A stretch of 64,000 bases of DNA from Pseudomonas fluorescens (GCF_001708445.1 NZ_CP015637.1:4713001-4777000); one strand, 5' to 3'. Shown: positions 35,039-44,457, counted from the first letter of the stretch. The notes: generated by a model not told the origin, from the letters alone. A program made the numbers and translations.

Positions 35039-36244
35039 ATGACCCAAGCTTTGATCTTTGATGCGATACGCACGCCCCGTGGCAAAGGCAAGGCCGAGGG
35101 TGCCCTGTACAGTGTCAAGCCGGTGAACCTGGTGGCGGGGTTACTCAAGGCGCTGGCCCGGCGCAGTGACCTCGACACGCATCAGGTCGATGACATCGTC
35201 CTCGGTTGCGTCACCCCGGTGGGCGACCAGGGCGCCGACATCGCCAAGACCGCCGCGCTCGTGGCCGACTGGGACATCAGCGTCGCCGGCGTGCAAATCA
35301 ACCGCTTCTGCGCCTCGGGCCTGGAGGCGGTGAACCTCGGCGCGATGAAAGTGCGTTCCGGCTTTGAAGACCTGGTGGTGGTCGGCGGCGTCGAGTCCAT
35401 GTCCCGCGTGCCCATGGGCAGTGACGGCGGCGCCTGGGTGCTCGACCCGCACACCAATATGCACTGTCACTTCACGCCCCAAGGCATTGGCGCGGATTTG
35501 ATCGCCACCCTGGAAGGTTTCAGCCGTGAGGATGTCGACGCCTTCGCCCTGCACTCCCAGCAGAAAGCGGCCAGGGCGCGCGCAGACGGTTCCTTCAACA
35601 AATCGCTGATCGCGGTGCAGGACCAGAACGGCATTGTGTTGCTGGACCATGACGAGTTTATCCGTGGCGACTCCACCCTCGAGGGGCTGGGCAAACTCAA
35701 GCCCAGTTTCGAAATGATCGGGCAGATGGGGTTTGATGCCACCGCACTGCGGGTCTACAGCCACGTGGAGCGCATCCACCATGTGCACACCCCGGGCAAC
35801 AGCTCCGGCATTGTCGACGGCGCCGCCTTGATGTTGATCGGTTCCGAGGCCAAGGGCCGTGAACTGGGCCTGCGGCCGCGGGCGCGCATCGTGGCGACGG
35901 CGGTCACCAGCACCGACCCGACGATCATGCTGACCGGCCCTGCACCGGCCACGCGCAAGGCCTTGGCCAAGGCAGGTTTGCGGGTCGAGGACATCGACCT
36001 GTTTGAGGTCAATGAAGCCTTCGCTTCGGTGGTGCTCAAGTTCATCAAGGACATGCGCATCGACGCCGCCCGGGTCAATGTCAACGGCGGGTCTATCGCC
36101 ATGGGCCACCCGCTGGGCGCCACCGGCTGCGCGATCCTCGGCACCCTGCTCGACGAGCTGGAGGTGCGCCAGCAGCGTTACGGCCTGGCCACTCTGTGTG
36201 TCGGCGGTGGCATGGGCATCGCCACCATTATCGAACGCCTCTGA
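35039..36244 (+). CDS. Acetyl-CoA C-acyltransferase (thiolase)
   Basis: 401-aa thiolase catalysing the last beta-oxidation step. Active-site residues are Cys91 ([13 protein letters not shown]), His357 ([10 protein letters not shown]) and Cys387 (TLCVGGGMG). GAGGA precedes the ATG. It forms an operon with the following FadB-like protein (15-base gap). The pair resembles the FadI/FadJ-type second beta-oxidation system rather than FadBA, since the order is thiolase first. Confidence 0.9.
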   Translation: MTQALIFDAIRTPRGKGKAEGALYSVKPVNLVAGLLKALARRSDLDTHQVDDIVLGCVTPVGDQGADIAKTAALVADWDISVAGVQINRFCASGLEAVNLGAMKVRSGFEDLVVVGGVESMSRVPMGSDGGAWVLDPHTNMHCHFTPQGIGADLIATLEGFSREDVDAFALHSQQKAARARADGSFNKSLIAVQDQNGIVLLDHDEFIRGDSTLEGLGKLKPSFEMIGQMGFDATALRVYSHVERIHHVHTPGNSSGIVDGAALMLIGSEAKGRELGLRPRARIVATAVTSTDPTIMLTGPAPATRKALAKAGLRVEDIDLFEVNEAFASVVLKFIKDMRIDAARVNVNGGSIAMGHPLGATGCAILGTLLDELEVRQQRYGLATLCVGGGMGIATIIERL

Positions 36245-36259
36245 GCCCAAGGAATTGTC

Positions 36260-38407
36260 ATGACCCAAGCTATCCGATACGAAAAAGGCCAGGACCAGAT
36301 CGCGGTGCTCACCCTCGATATGCCCGGCCAGAGCGCCAACACCATGAACGCCGTGTACCGTGAGGCCATGGCAGCCACCGTTGCGCGCCTGGAAGCGGAA
36401 AAGCACACGCTTGCCGGCGTGATCGTCACGTCGGCGAAGAAGACATTCTTCGCCGGTGGCGACCTCAATGAACTGATCAAGGTCGACAAGGCCCACGCCA
36501 AGGATTTCTACGACAGCGTGCTGGTGTTGAAGGCGCAACTGCGCCGTCTGGAAACCCTCGGCAAACCCGTGGTGGCCGCGATCAACGGCGCGGCCCTTGG
36601 CGGTGGCTGGGAGATCTGCCTGGCCTGCCATCATCGGGTCGCGCTGGATAACCCGTCGGTGCAACTGGGGCTGCCGGAAGTCACCCTGGGCCTGTTGCCG
36701 GGCGGCGGCGGGGTGGTGCGCATGGTGCGCATGCTGGGGTTGGAAAAGGCCCTGCCGTATTTGCTCGAAGGCAAGAAAGTGCGGCCGCAACAGGCGCTGC
36801 AAGCCGGCTTGATCGATGAACTGGCGGCGGATCTCGATGAGCTGCTGGCCAAGTCCCGCGCCTGGATTCTCGCCAACCCTGAGGCGAAACAGCCTTGGGA
36901 CACCAAGACTTTCCAGATCCCTGGTGGTACGCCGTCGAACCCGAAAGTCGCGCAAATGCTCGCCATCGCACCGTCGATCCTGCGCAGCAAAACCAACGGC
37001 TGCTTCCCGGCTCCGGAGAACATTCTCAGTGCCGCCGTGGAGGGTGCCCAGGTGGATTTCGACACCGCGCACCTGATCGAAACCCGCTACTTCACCGAGC
37101 TGGTCACCGGGCAAGTGGCGAAGAACATGATCGGCACCTTCTGGTTCCAGCTCAATGAAATCAACGCCGGCCGTTCGCGGCCCCAAGGGTTTGCCACCTA
37201 TGTGACACGCAAGGTCGGCGTGCTTGGCGCCGGCATGATGGGGGCGGGGATCGCCTACGTCAGCGCCAGCGCAGGCATTGACGTGGTGCTCAAGGACATC
37301 AGCCTGGCCGCCGCCGAAAAGGGCAAGGCGCACACGGCTGCGTTGTTGGACAAGAAGGTCAGCCGTGGGCAATTGACCGCCGGGCAGCGGGAAAGCATCT
37401 TGGCGCGCATTCATCCAACCCAGGATGACGCCGACCTGGGCGGTTGCGACCTGATCATTGAAGCGGTGTTCGAAGACCGCGACCTCAAGGCCAAGGTCAG
37501 CGCCGCTGCGCACCGCGTGGTCGGCAGCGACGCGGTGATCGCTTCCAACACCTCGACCTTGCCCATCAGCGGCCTGGCCACGGCCGTGCCCGACCCAGGC
37601 AAGTTTATCGGCCTGCACTTCTTCAGCCCGGTGGACAAGATGCCGTTGGTGGAGATCATCAAGGGCGCCCATACCTCGGAAGAAACCCTGGCCCGTGGTT
37701 TCGACTTCGTCCTGCAAATCAAGAAAACCCCGATTGTGGTCAACGACAGCCGCGGCTTCTTCACCTCGCGGGTGTTCGGCACCTTTACCAACGAAGGCAT
37801 CGCCATGCTCGGCGAAGGCGTGGCCGCGCCGATGATCGAGACCGAAGCGCGCAAGGCGGGCATGCCGGTGGGGCCACTGGCGGTGTCCGACGAGGTATCC
37901 CTCAGCCTGATGAGCCATATCCGACAGCAAACCGCCAAAGACCTGCAAGCCGAAGGTAAAACCGTGCCGACCCATCCGGCGACGGTGGTGATTGATCTGC
38001 TGGTCAACGAGTACAAACGCGGGGGCAAGGCGGCGGGGGGCGGTTTCTACGAGTACCCGGCGGGCGGGCAGAAGCATTTGTGGCCTGAGTTGAAGGCGCG
38101 CTTTGAGCGAGCCGACCAGCAGATTCCAGCGCAGGATGTGCGCGACCGTTTGCTGTTTATCCAGGCCATCGAGACCGTGCGATGCGTGGAGGAGGGCGTG
38201 TTGATGTCCACCGCGGACGCCAACGTGGGGTCAATCTTCGGGATTGGCTTTGCGGCGTGGAGCGGGGGCGCGTTGCAGTTTATCAATCAGTACGGCTTGA
38301 ACGACTTCATCGCGCGGTCGCGCTACCTGGCCGAGCAATATGGTGAACGCTTTACGCCGCCGGCGTTGCTGCTGGAGAAAGCGGCGCGGGGTGAAGTATT
38401 TCGGTGA
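36260..38407 (+). CDS. Multifunctional enoyl-CoA hydratase / 3-hydroxyacyl-CoA dehydrogenase (FadB/FadJ family)
   Basis: 715-aa fusion. Residues 1-200 are a crotonase (AAINGAALGGGWEICLACHH, PEVTLGLLPGGGGVVRM). From about 315 a Rossmann domain begins VGVLGAGMMGAGIAYVSASA, followed by the 3HCDH C-terminal domains (NDSRGFFTSRVFGTF). It hydrates enoyl-CoA and oxidises 3-hydroxyacyl-CoA, passing 3-ketoacyl-CoA to the upstream thiolase. AAGGAA is the ribosome site. Whether it also has isomerase or epimerase activity cannot be told. Confidence 0.93.
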   Translation: MTQAIRYEKGQDQIAVLTLDMPGQSANTMNAVYREAMAATVARLEAEKHTLAGVIVTSAKKTFFAGGDLNELIKVDKAHAKDFYDSVLVLKAQLRRLETLGKPVVAAINGAALGGGWEICLACHHRVALDNPSVQLGLPEVTLGLLPGGGGVVRMVRMLGLEKALPYLLEGKKVRPQQALQAGLIDELAADLDELLAKSRAWILANPEAKQPWDTKTFQIPGGTPSNPKVAQMLAIAPSILRSKTNGCFPAPENILSAAVEGAQVDFDTAHLIETRYFTELVTGQVAKNMIGTFWFQLNEINAGRSRPQGFATYVTRKVGVLGAGMMGAGIAYVSASAGIDVVLKDISLAAAEKGKAHTAALLDKKVSRGQLTAGQRESILARIHPTQDDADLGGCDLIIEAVFEDRDLKAKVSAAAHRVVGSDAVIASNTSTLPISGLATAVPDPGKFIGLHFFSPVDKMPLVEIIKGAHTSEETLARGFDFVLQIKKTPIVVNDSRGFFTSRVFGTFTNEGIAMLGEGVAAPMIETEARKAGMPVGPLAVSDEVSLSLMSHIRQQTAKDLQAEGKTVPTHPATVVIDLLVNEYKRGGKAAGGGFYEYPAGGQKHLWPELKARFERADQQIPAQDVRDRLLFIQAIETVRCVEEGVLMSTADANVGSIFGIGFAAWSGGALQFINQYGLNDFIARSRYLAEQYGERFTPPALLLEKAARGEVFR

Positions 38408-38413
38408 TCAACC

Positions 38414-38504
38414 TGTGGGAGGGGGCTACACCCCGATAGCGGAGCATCAGTCACAGAATACAGTGGCTGGATCACCGCTGCCGGGAGCCAGCCCCTCTCC
38501 CACA
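38414..38504. repeat. REPIN (GTGGGAGGGGGCT type)
   Basis: Left arm TGTGGGAGGGGGCTACACCC and right arm CCAGCCCCTCTCCCACA, inverted, with a centre containing the CAGTCAC / GTGGCTG stem found in the copy at 25497. Lies between the FadB-like gene and the amidotransferase gene. Confidence 0.8.
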
Positions 38505-38595
38505 AAGAGCATCCTGCGGGGCTTGCCTTGGAGGGGTATTTCAAGGCAGGCTCTTGGGGTGTTCAATATTCCCATCGCCGTGTCAGGTATTTTTT

Positions 38596-39339
38596 ATGTC
38601 GCTACGCGTCTGCATCCTGGAAACCGATATCCTGCGTCCAGGCTTGATCGATCAGTACCAAGGTTACGGGCAGATGTTCAAGCGCCTGTTCTCCAAGCAG
38701 CCGATTCCCGCCGAATTTGTCGTGTACAACGTGGTGCAGGGTGAATACCCCTCGGACGACGAAGTGTTCGACGCCTACCTGGTGACCGGTAGCAAAGCCG
38801 ACTCCTTCGGTACCGACCCTTGGATCCAGACCCTCAAGACCTACCTGCTCGAACGCTACCAGCGCGGCGACAAGTTGCTGGGCATCTGCTTCGGTCACCA
38901 ATTGCTGGCGCTGCTGTTGGGCGGCAAGACCGAGCGCGCCGGCCAGGGCTGGGGCATGGGCATCCACGACTACAAGCTCGACGCCAAGGCCCCTTGGATG
39001 AGCCCGGAGGTGCCTGAACTGACGCTATTGATCAGCCATCAGGATCAGGTCACCACCTTGCCGGAAAATGCCACGGTCATTGCCTCCAGCGATTTTTGCC
39101 CGTTCGCCGCGTATCACATCGGCGACCAGGTGCTGTGCTTCCAGGGACACCCGGAATTTGTCCACGACTATTCCCGCGAACTGCTGGAGATACTTCAGAC
39201 AACCTTGGGCGAAAAGGTCTACACCAACGGCGTGGCCAGCCTCGAACGCGACCACCACGGCGTCACCGTGGCGGAATGGATGATGCGCTTTGTGGCACAC
39301 AAGCCCGAGGCCAAGGTCAAAGCCAGCCCGAGCGCTTGA
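38596..39339 (+). CDS. Class I glutamine amidotransferase (GMP synthase-like)
   Basis: 247-aa stand-alone amidotransferase. The nucleophile Cys is in LLGICFGHQLLALLLGGK and the catalytic His/Glu in CFQGHPEFVHDYSREL. Such proteins cleave glutamine or gamma-glutamyl amides, e.g. in polyamine or gamma-glutamyl catabolism, but the partner is not shown. Its last 23 bases overlap the 3' end of the convergent corA gene. Confidence 0.85.
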   Translation: MSLRVCILETDILRPGLIDQYQGYGQMFKRLFSKQPIPAEFVVYNVVQGEYPSDDEVFDAYLVTGSKADSFGTDPWIQTLKTYLLERYQRGDKLLGICFGHQLLALLLGGKTERAGQGWGMGIHDYKLDAKAPWMSPEVPELTLLISHQDQVTTLPENATVIASSDFCPFAAYHIGDQVLCFQGHPEFVHDYSRELLEILQTTLGEKVYTNGVASLERDHHGVTVAEWMMRFVAHKPEAKVKASPSA

Positions 39340-40288
39340 AGCTGGCCCACAGTCCGGTACAGCCTAAAGCGATGAACCCCAACACCCCGAAATAGCCGTA
39401 GTGCCACTGCAGCTCGGGCATGTTCTGGAAGTTCATCCCATAGATCCCCGCGACCGCCGTGGGGAACGCCAGGATCGCTGCCCACGCGGCGAACTTGCGT
39501 TGCACCACACTCTGGCGCGACGCTTCCAGCAACACCCCGATCTCGATGGTCTGGCTGGCAATGTCGCGCAGGGTGGTGAGGTCTTCCATCTGCCGCGTCA
39601 CGTGGATCTGCACGTCACGGAAATACGGGCGCATGTTCTTGTCGATAAACGGGAAGCTCAACTTCTGCAATTCCTGGCTGATCTCCACCATCGGCGCCAC
39701 ATAGCGCTTGAGCCGCAACACATCACGACGCAGGCCGTGAAGGTTCTGGATATCGCGCTCACTCAGCGAGCTGCACAGCACGTTGCGCTCCAGCTCATCG
39801 ATCTCGGCGTGGATCGCCTCGCTCACTGGCTGGTAGTTTTCGGTGACGAAATCCAGCAGGGCATAGAGGACAAAATCCTCCCCATGCTCCAGCAATAACG
39901 GCCGCGCCTCACAGCGTTGGCGCACAAAACCGTAGGACGCTGAATGGCCGTTGCGCGCCGTGATGATGTAGCCGTTGCCGGCGAAGATATGGGTCTCGAT
40001 AAACACCAGCTTGCCGTTCTCGCGCACCGGTGAGTAAGTGACGATAAACAGCGCGTCGCCAAACGTTTCCAGCTTCGGGCGGCTGTGTTTTTCCAGGGCG
40101 TCTTCGATGGCCAGCTCATGCAGGTTGAACTGGCGTTGCAGGTTGGCCAGCTCCTGGGCGTTGGGTTCTTCCAGGCCGATCCACACAAAGTGACCGGGTT
40201 TGGCGGCCCAGGCCGCGCCTTCGTCAAGGGTTATATCAGTAACTTTCTTTCCGGCGCTGTACACAGCGGCCGCAACAACTCTACCCAT
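39317..40288 (-). CDS. corA: CorA family magnesium/divalent cation transporter
   Basis: 323-aa inner-membrane protein. The C-terminal pore helix carries the GMN signature in FPTAVAGIYGMNFQNMPEL, followed by the second helix YGYFGVLGFIALGCTGLWAS. The N-terminal cytoplasmic domain (HELAIEDALEKHSRPKLE) is the CorA funnel. The ATG at 40288 is taken, although a GTG 12 bases earlier is in frame. Transports Mg2+ or related cations. Confidence 0.87.
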   Translation of the reverse strand: MGRVVAAAVYSAGKKVTDITLDEGAAWAAKPGHFVWIGLEEPNAQELANLQRQFNLHELAIEDALEKHSRPKLETFGDALFIVTYSPVRENGKLVFIETHIFAGNGYIITARNGHSASYGFVRQRCEARPLLLEHGEDFVLYALLDFVTENYQPVSEAIHAEIDELERNVLCSSLSERDIQNLHGLRRDVLRLKRYVAPMVEISQELQKLSFPFIDKNMRPYFRDVQIHVTRQMEDLTTLRDIASQTIEIGVLLEASRQSVVQRKFAAWAAILAFPTAVAGIYGMNFQNMPELQWHYGYFGVLGFIALGCTGLWASFKRSGWL

Positions 40289-40330
40289 GATGCTGATCAC
40301 TTCTTATTAGGAGGACAGGTGTTGGGCAGC

Positions 40331-41077
40331 TTAGCTTGAAGCGAGTTCTATTGTTGCGGCACTTTGCAGTTCCAGGTCCATTGCCTTGATGCACTCATCC
40401 ATCTGCGCATGACACGCCTGCATCAACGCCGGGATGTCATCCGAAGTCAGGCCGATGGTAGGAATCGGCGGCAATGAGCGTATGAGTACATCACCGCTGT
40501 TCCAGCGGTTCAGTCGCATATGGGTGACGTAATTGCTCACGCACACCTGCACGATTGGCACACCCGCGGCCACCGCCATATGAAACGCGCCCTTCTTGAA
40601 CGGCATCAGGCCACTGCCCAGGTTACGCGTGCCTTCCGGGAATACCCAGATCGACGTGTCCTTGTGCTGCAAGGTATGGGTGGTGGTCAGCATCGCCCGG
40701 CGTGCCTTGTATGCATTGCCCCGGTCGATCAGCACATTGCCCGCCAGCCAGAACAACTGGCCGAACAACGGCACCCATTTCAGGCTTTTCTTGGCGATGC
40801 ACACCGTGCGGTGCGGCACCACGGTGCCGAGCACAAACAAGTCATAGTTGGACTGGTGGTTGGCGATGATCACGCACGTACCGGGCTTGTTGCGCAACGA
40901 GTCCACGTCGGCCTTCACGTTCAGGCGCAAGATCCACATGGCCGGCAGTGCATACAGGCGGGCACACAGGCGGCTGTTGTCCGGGTTGAACGGCCGGCAG
41001 ATTCCCACCAGCACGCCCAGCCCACCGGCGGCAATAAAGTGCAGGCCCATCAATAACATACGCAACAGAAAAAGCAT
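40331..41077 (-). CDS. plsC: 1-acyl-sn-glycerol-3-phosphate acyltransferase
   Basis: 248-aa membrane acyltransferase of phospholipid synthesis, converting lysophosphatidate to phosphatidate. It has the NHQSNYDLF (H-x4-D) catalytic motif and the WVFPEGTRN acyl-acceptor motif, plus an N-terminal membrane helix (MLFLLRMLLMGLHFIAAGG). Two or more plsC paralogues are common in Pseudomonas, so this may not be the principal one. 42 bases separate it from corA. Confidence 0.88.
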   Translation of the reverse strand: MLFLLRMLLMGLHFIAAGGLGVLVGICRPFNPDNSRLCARLYALPAMWILRLNVKADVDSLRNKPGTCVIIANHQSNYDLFVLGTVVPHRTVCIAKKSLKWVPLFGQLFWLAGNVLIDRGNAYKARRAMLTTTHTLQHKDTSIWVFPEGTRNLGSGLMPFKKGAFHMAVAAGVPIVQVCVSNYVTHMRLNRWNSGDVLIRSLPPIPTIGLTSDDIPALMQACHAQMDECIKAMDLELQSAATIELASS

Positions 41078-41243
41078 CGATACGGCTCATCGAGACAAAA
41101 GTGGGCGCAGTGTACGGATGTGCACTGAATTCGGCAATTGCGCCTAAATAGGGAGGAGATAGGCGATGTTTAAGTACATGTTTCAACAAGTGCTGACAGA
41201 GCCTGTCTAGAGCGGTGAGGGATGATTCGGATATGCCTGTAAG

Positions 41244-41270
41244 AAAAAGCCCGACTCAAGGTCGGGCTTT
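41244..41270 (-). terminator. Terminator of the crotonase gene
   Basis: On the minus strand GCCCGAC, five bases, GTCGGGC is followed by TTTTTCTT. It lies about 20 bases beyond the crotonase stop codon. Confidence 0.9.
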
Positions 41271-41290
41271 GGTGCAGCAGGTGTAGGCGA

Positions 41291-41983
41291 TTAGCTGAGG
41301 ATATGGCCCTGATCCTGGATGATGGCATCGTCCAAGGCTTCCAGCAGCCCACTGCGCACTTTCAACTTGGTGTGCTTGTGCGCGTTCATATTGAGCTTCT
41401 TCAACTGCCGTGCGGCTTCCAGCGCCGCTGCGTGCAACTCCTCCGGCGCCACCACCTTATCGAGGAAGCCGGCCTGCAACGCGCCCTGCGGGTCAAACAT
41501 CTCGGCATTGATCACCGAGCGATGAAACGCCGACTTACGCAGACGATCCCGCGCCAGTTCGATACCCGCATGGTGCATGGTCATGCCGATCGCCACCTCA
41601 TTCAGGCCGATACTGAACGGGCCCTCGACACCAATCCGATAATCCACCGACAACAGCAGGAACGCGCCCTTGGCCACCGCATGGCCTGGGCAAGCGACGA
41701 TCACCGGGAACGGGTGCGACAACAGACGACGTGCCAGCGTCGAGCCCGACGTCACCAGGCTGATAGCCTCTTTAGGGCCGGCCGTCATCACCTTCAAATC
41801 GTAGCCACCCGACAAAATCCCCGGTGTACCGGTGATGATCACCACCGCCCGGTCTTTCTCTGCCTGATCCAGCGCTTCGTTAAATGCGCTGACCACCGCT
41901 GGAGAAATGGCGTTCACCTTGCCGTTGCTCAAGGTCAGTGTGGCGATACCGTCTTCGAGGTGGTAGGAGATCAACTCACTCAT
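41291..41983 (-). CDS. Crotonase / enoyl-CoA hydratase family protein
   Basis: 230-aa crotonase. LTLSNGKVNAISPAVVSAFN and GILSGGYDLKVM give the substrate cleft and oxyanion residues, and ACPGHAVAKGAFLLLSVDYR the second glycine-rich turn. One of the usual catalytic glutamates, in NEVAIGMTMH, can be seen. The substrate is unspecified. The AAGGAA ribosome site supports the start. Single-gene unit with its own terminator. Confidence 0.86.
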   Translation of the reverse strand: MSELISYHLEDGIATLTLSNGKVNAISPAVVSAFNEALDQAEKDRAVVIITGTPGILSGGYDLKVMTAGPKEAISLVTSGSTLARRLLSHPFPVIVACPGHAVAKGAFLLLSVDYRIGVEGPFSIGLNEVAIGMTMHHAGIELARDRLRKSAFHRSVINAEMFDPQGALQAGFLDKVVAPEELHAAALEAARQLKKLNMNAHKHTKLKVRSGLLEALDDAIIQDQGHILS

Positions 41984-42235
41984 GACGCGGTTCCTTGTAG
42001 GATTTGTTATAGACGTATGCAGCAGACGTTACCCACCACGCCCGCCCTGGTAAAGCACCATGACTGACTACCCAGTCAGACTTTTCCCGTATACCCGACG
42101 GCAGACGGCCTAGGGCAGGGCACAGCAGCCAGGGTAGACCCTCGCGATCAGTGCCTGAGATTGGCACAATCACCCTCCTGCGCCGCCCCCACGCCGACAT
42201 ACCCCCTAACCGCATGAAAATTCTGAAAAAAACCT

Positions 42236-42264
42236 TTGCCATCAGAAAGGCTTTCGACTACATT
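42236..42264 (+). promoter_or_regulatory. Promoter of tRNA-Ser
   Basis: TTGCCA (5 of 6 to consensus), 17 bases, TACATT (4 of 6). The -10 ends 38 bases before the tRNA 5' end. Confidence 0.55.
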
Positions 42265-42302
42265 AGCGCGCCTCGACAGACTGAACTGGTTTGACGAGAT
42301 AC

Positions 42303-42392
42303 GGTGAAGTGTCCGAGTGGCTTAAGGAGCACGCCTGGAAAGTGTGTATACAAGAAATTGTATCGAGAGTTCGAATCTCTCCTTCACCGCCA
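42303..42392 (+). tRNA. tRNA-Ser (anticodon GGA)
   Basis: 90-nt class II tRNA with the acceptor stem GGTGAAG / CTTCACC, discriminator G and encoded CCA. The D-arm is GTCCGAGTGGCTTAAGGAGC, the anticodon GGA is at 42337-42339, and a long variable arm TATACAAGAAATTGTA and T-loop GTTCGAATC follow. It closely parallels E. coli tRNA-Ser(GGA). A terminator follows. Confidence 0.97.
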
Positions 42393-42403
42393 CATTCTAC
42401 AAA

Positions 42404-42450
42404 CACAAACCCCTGATTTTCCAAGAGAAAGTCGGGGGTTTGTGGTTTTT
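42404..42450 (+). terminator. Terminator after tRNA-Ser
   Basis: CACAAACCCC and GGGGTTTGTG pair perfectly across a 21-base loop, followed by GTTTTT. Confidence 0.85.
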
Positions 42451-42469
42451 GGCGTCTGAAAAAAGTCAT

Positions 42470-42489
42470 CTGGGACAGCGCTGGGACAG
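42470..42489. repeat. Tandem CTGGGACAG repeats downstream of tRNA-Ser
   Basis: CTGGGACAGCG followed directly by CTGGGACAGG. The motif lies 77 bases past a tRNA, a common integration site for mobile elements. No integrase is present, so an att relic is only a possibility. Confidence 0.35.
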
Positions 42490-42541
42490 GTACGTGACTC
42501 ATATTTAAAAGACCGCCGATCACACGCCCCCCAACCCCTCT

Positions 42542-43582
42542 TCAATGCCTATGCCGATGATGCACATCCGGAAAATGTGCATGGCTATGCTTCATCGCAC
42601 CATGCATATGCACATGACTATGTGGCACCTTCGCATCCCACTCAAACCCATGCTCATGCTGGTGATGTTCATCGTGCACATGCCAATGCCCGTGCTCAGT
42701 CGCTTCATGTTGATGCTCATGGGCGTGCCGCTCCGTCAGGTGCAGCCACACCCCTACGGCCATCAGCGCGGACGCTATCCAGAAGGCCGCTGACACCGAC
42801 TCCCCCAACGCCAGCAGCGCAATCGCGGCGCCCAGGAACGGCGCGGTCGAGAAATAGGCCCCCGTGCGCGCGCTGCCCAGCCCGCGCAGTGCCAGTACAA
42901 ACAGGACCAGGCTGATGCCGTAGCCCAGGAAGCCGACCAACAGGATCGGCCCCAGTTGCGCGGCACTGGGTAGCTGCGCGCCGAGATAAAGCGCCAGGCT
43001 GCAATTGACCAGGCCCGCCATCAACCCCTTGGCGCCGGCGATAAACAGTGCGTCCGACGCCGACACCTTGCGCGTCAGGTTGTTATCGATCCCCCAGCAC
43101 AGGCAGGCCACGGCTACTGCCAGCGGGCCGGTCCAGTCGTGGCTTGGGCCGCCGCCTTCGGGCCATGACAGCACGACGCCGCCCAGCACGATGGCGAGCA
43201 TGCCGAGGACGATGCGTCGATCCGCGTTTTCCCGGAATACCAGCCAGGCGATGACGGCGGTCAGTACCGATTCTAGGTTGAGCATCAGGGAGGCCGTCGA
43301 GCCGGTGGTGCGGGTAAGGCCGAACATCAGGGCCACGGGGCCGAGGATGCCGCCGAATGCGATGGCACCGAGCAGCCAGGGCCATTCAGGTGCGGTCAGG
43401 CCGGTGGGTTTCCAGCCGCGATCACGGATGAGGCGTACGGCACTCAGGCCAATACCGCTGCCGAGGTAGAGCAGGCCGGCGAGCAAGATGGGCGAGAGGC
43501 CCAGGCCGAGGCTTTTGGCGAGCGGGGTGCTGGCGCCGAACAGCGCGGCGGCGGCGAGTGCGTAGACGATACTGAGGTTCAT
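42542..43582 (-). CDS. EamA/DMT transporter with histidine-rich C-terminal tail
   Basis: 346-aa inner-membrane protein of ten predicted helices in two EamA halves (ALFGASTPLAKSLGLGLSPI, FREN at the end of the first, LGSARTGAYFSTAPFLGAAI in the second). The final 62 residues (285-346) carry 23 histidines in HxH patterns (RHAHEHQHEATEHGHWHVHD, VPHSHVHMHGAMKHSHAH), typical of metal-binding tails. This suggests a link to Zn, Ni or Co handling, either export or sensing. GAGG lies before the ATG. Confidence 0.85.
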   Translation of the reverse strand: MNLSIVYALAAAALFGASTPLAKSLGLGLSPILLAGLLYLGSGIGLSAVRLIRDRGWKPTGLTAPEWPWLLGAIAFGGILGPVALMFGLTRTTGSTASLMLNLESVLTAVIAWLVFRENADRRIVLGMLAIVLGGVVLSWPEGGGPSHDWTGPLAVAVACLCWGIDNNLTRKVSASDALFIAGAKGLMAGLVNCSLALYLGAQLPSAAQLGPILLVGFLGYGISLVLFVLALRGLGSARTGAYFSTAPFLGAAIALLALGESVSAAFWIASALMAVGVWLHLTERHAHEHQHEATEHGHWHVHDEHHQHEHGFEWDAKVPHSHVHMHGAMKHSHAHFPDVHHRHRH

Positions 43583-43659
43583 GGGCCATCCTCGGAAGGT
43601 TGGCCCATGATACGTCGCTCACTCGGGTTAAATCCCGGGCGAATACAGCAACGTGAGGT

Positions 43660-43995
43660 TTATTGCGCTTTTTTCAGCTTGATCACATCACCGGAAATGT
43701 TGGTGGTGTAACCGCTCAGCACCCAAGCCCAGAACCATTTTTCCTGTACTTGTGTGTTGATCAGCGCGTCGCCGCCTTTTGCCTTGATGGCAGCATCCTG
43801 TGCACGCACGAAACGGCTGTTCTGGCCGATCGGGATGACGCCGAACAGCATGATGCCGGTGGCGCTGGCTTCGCTGTGGCCCAGCACGGTGTATTGATTG
43901 CTGTCGTACTGCGGGGATTTGATGGCGGTGCCGGTGCAACCTGCGAGGGCGAAACCGAGAACAGCTGCTGCAACCACTTTACTGACGTACTTCAC
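43660..43995 (-). CDS. Small lipoprotein, unknown function
   Basis: 111-aa lipoprotein with GTG start, 8 bases after GGAG. The lipobox ALAGC gives lipidated Cys20. The mature part contains LGHSEASATGIMLFGVIPIG and AAIKAKGGDALINTQVQEKW, resembling families in which a short segment is secreted and attached to the membrane. Not identified. The preceding 5' leader has a CCCGAGA / TCTCGGG stem (44018-44037). Confidence 0.75.
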   Translation of the reverse strand: MKYVSKVVAAAVLGFALAGCTGTAIKSPQYDSNQYTVLGHSEASATGIMLFGVIPIGQNSRFVRAQDAAIKAKGGDALINTQVQEKWFWAWVLSGYTTNISGDVIKLKKAQ

Positions 43996-44086
43996 TGAGT
44001 AACTCCATGGGCTGAATCCCGAGATTCAATTCTCGGGGGCGACACTTTAATCGCTCCTGTAACAGATTGAAATAAAAGCGCCTGCG

Positions 44087-44440
44087 TCAGGCTTGCACAT
44101 ACACCCACGCGGTGAGGCCCGAGGCCAGCGCCACCGATACCCGCTTGTAGTCCGACACTTCGTACGCATCCGCCGCCGCCAGCTCCTGCTCGGTGATCTG
44201 GAACACCATCCCGTCGACGCTGGCGCCTTGCTCGAGGGTCGGCGCCACGATCGGATGATGGGTCTTGCCACTGGTGGCCAGGACGTGCGGGTCGGTGATT
44301 TCTACCCAGCGTTGCGAGTAGCCCAGCATGGCGTCGTGATGGCCGCTCAGTTCGCGGCCGAAGTTAGCCAGTTGTACGGCTTTGTCCTGCAAGGTGCCGT
44401 AGGAAAACAACAGCACGGGAAATTCGGTTGAGCGTTCCAT
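44087..44440 (-). CDS. Gamma-glutamylcyclotransferase-like protein (AIG2 family)
   Basis: 117-aa protein with the fold's N-terminal signature FPVLLFSYGTLQDKAVQ and the acidic catalytic residue region in DGMVFQITEQELAAADAYE. Family members act on gamma-glutamyl amines or peptides, and the substrate here is unknown. AAGGAA ribosome site. It lies 17 bases downstream of the M24 gene, same strand, so probably co-transcribed with it. Confidence 0.85.
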   Translation of the reverse strand: MERSTEFPVLLFSYGTLQDKAVQLANFGRELSGHHDAMLGYSQRWVEITDPHVLATSGKTHHPIVAPTLEQGASVDGMVFQITEQELAAADAYEVSDYKRVSVALASGLTAWVYVQA

Positions 44441-44457
44441 TTCTGTTCCTTGAAGGG

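Noticed and set aside
35141..38077. 978-codon open frame antisense to the thiolase and FadB-like genes
   Set aside because: Long antisense frames are expected in GC-rich genes with this codon bias. The product is rich in His/Gln/Arg with no domains, and the sense genes are intact.
42263..42523. Minus-strand frame with the [11 protein letters not shown] motif across tRNA-Ser
   Set aside because: This is the well-known spurious translation of a tRNA-Ser gene on the reverse strand. The plus strand holds the tRNA.
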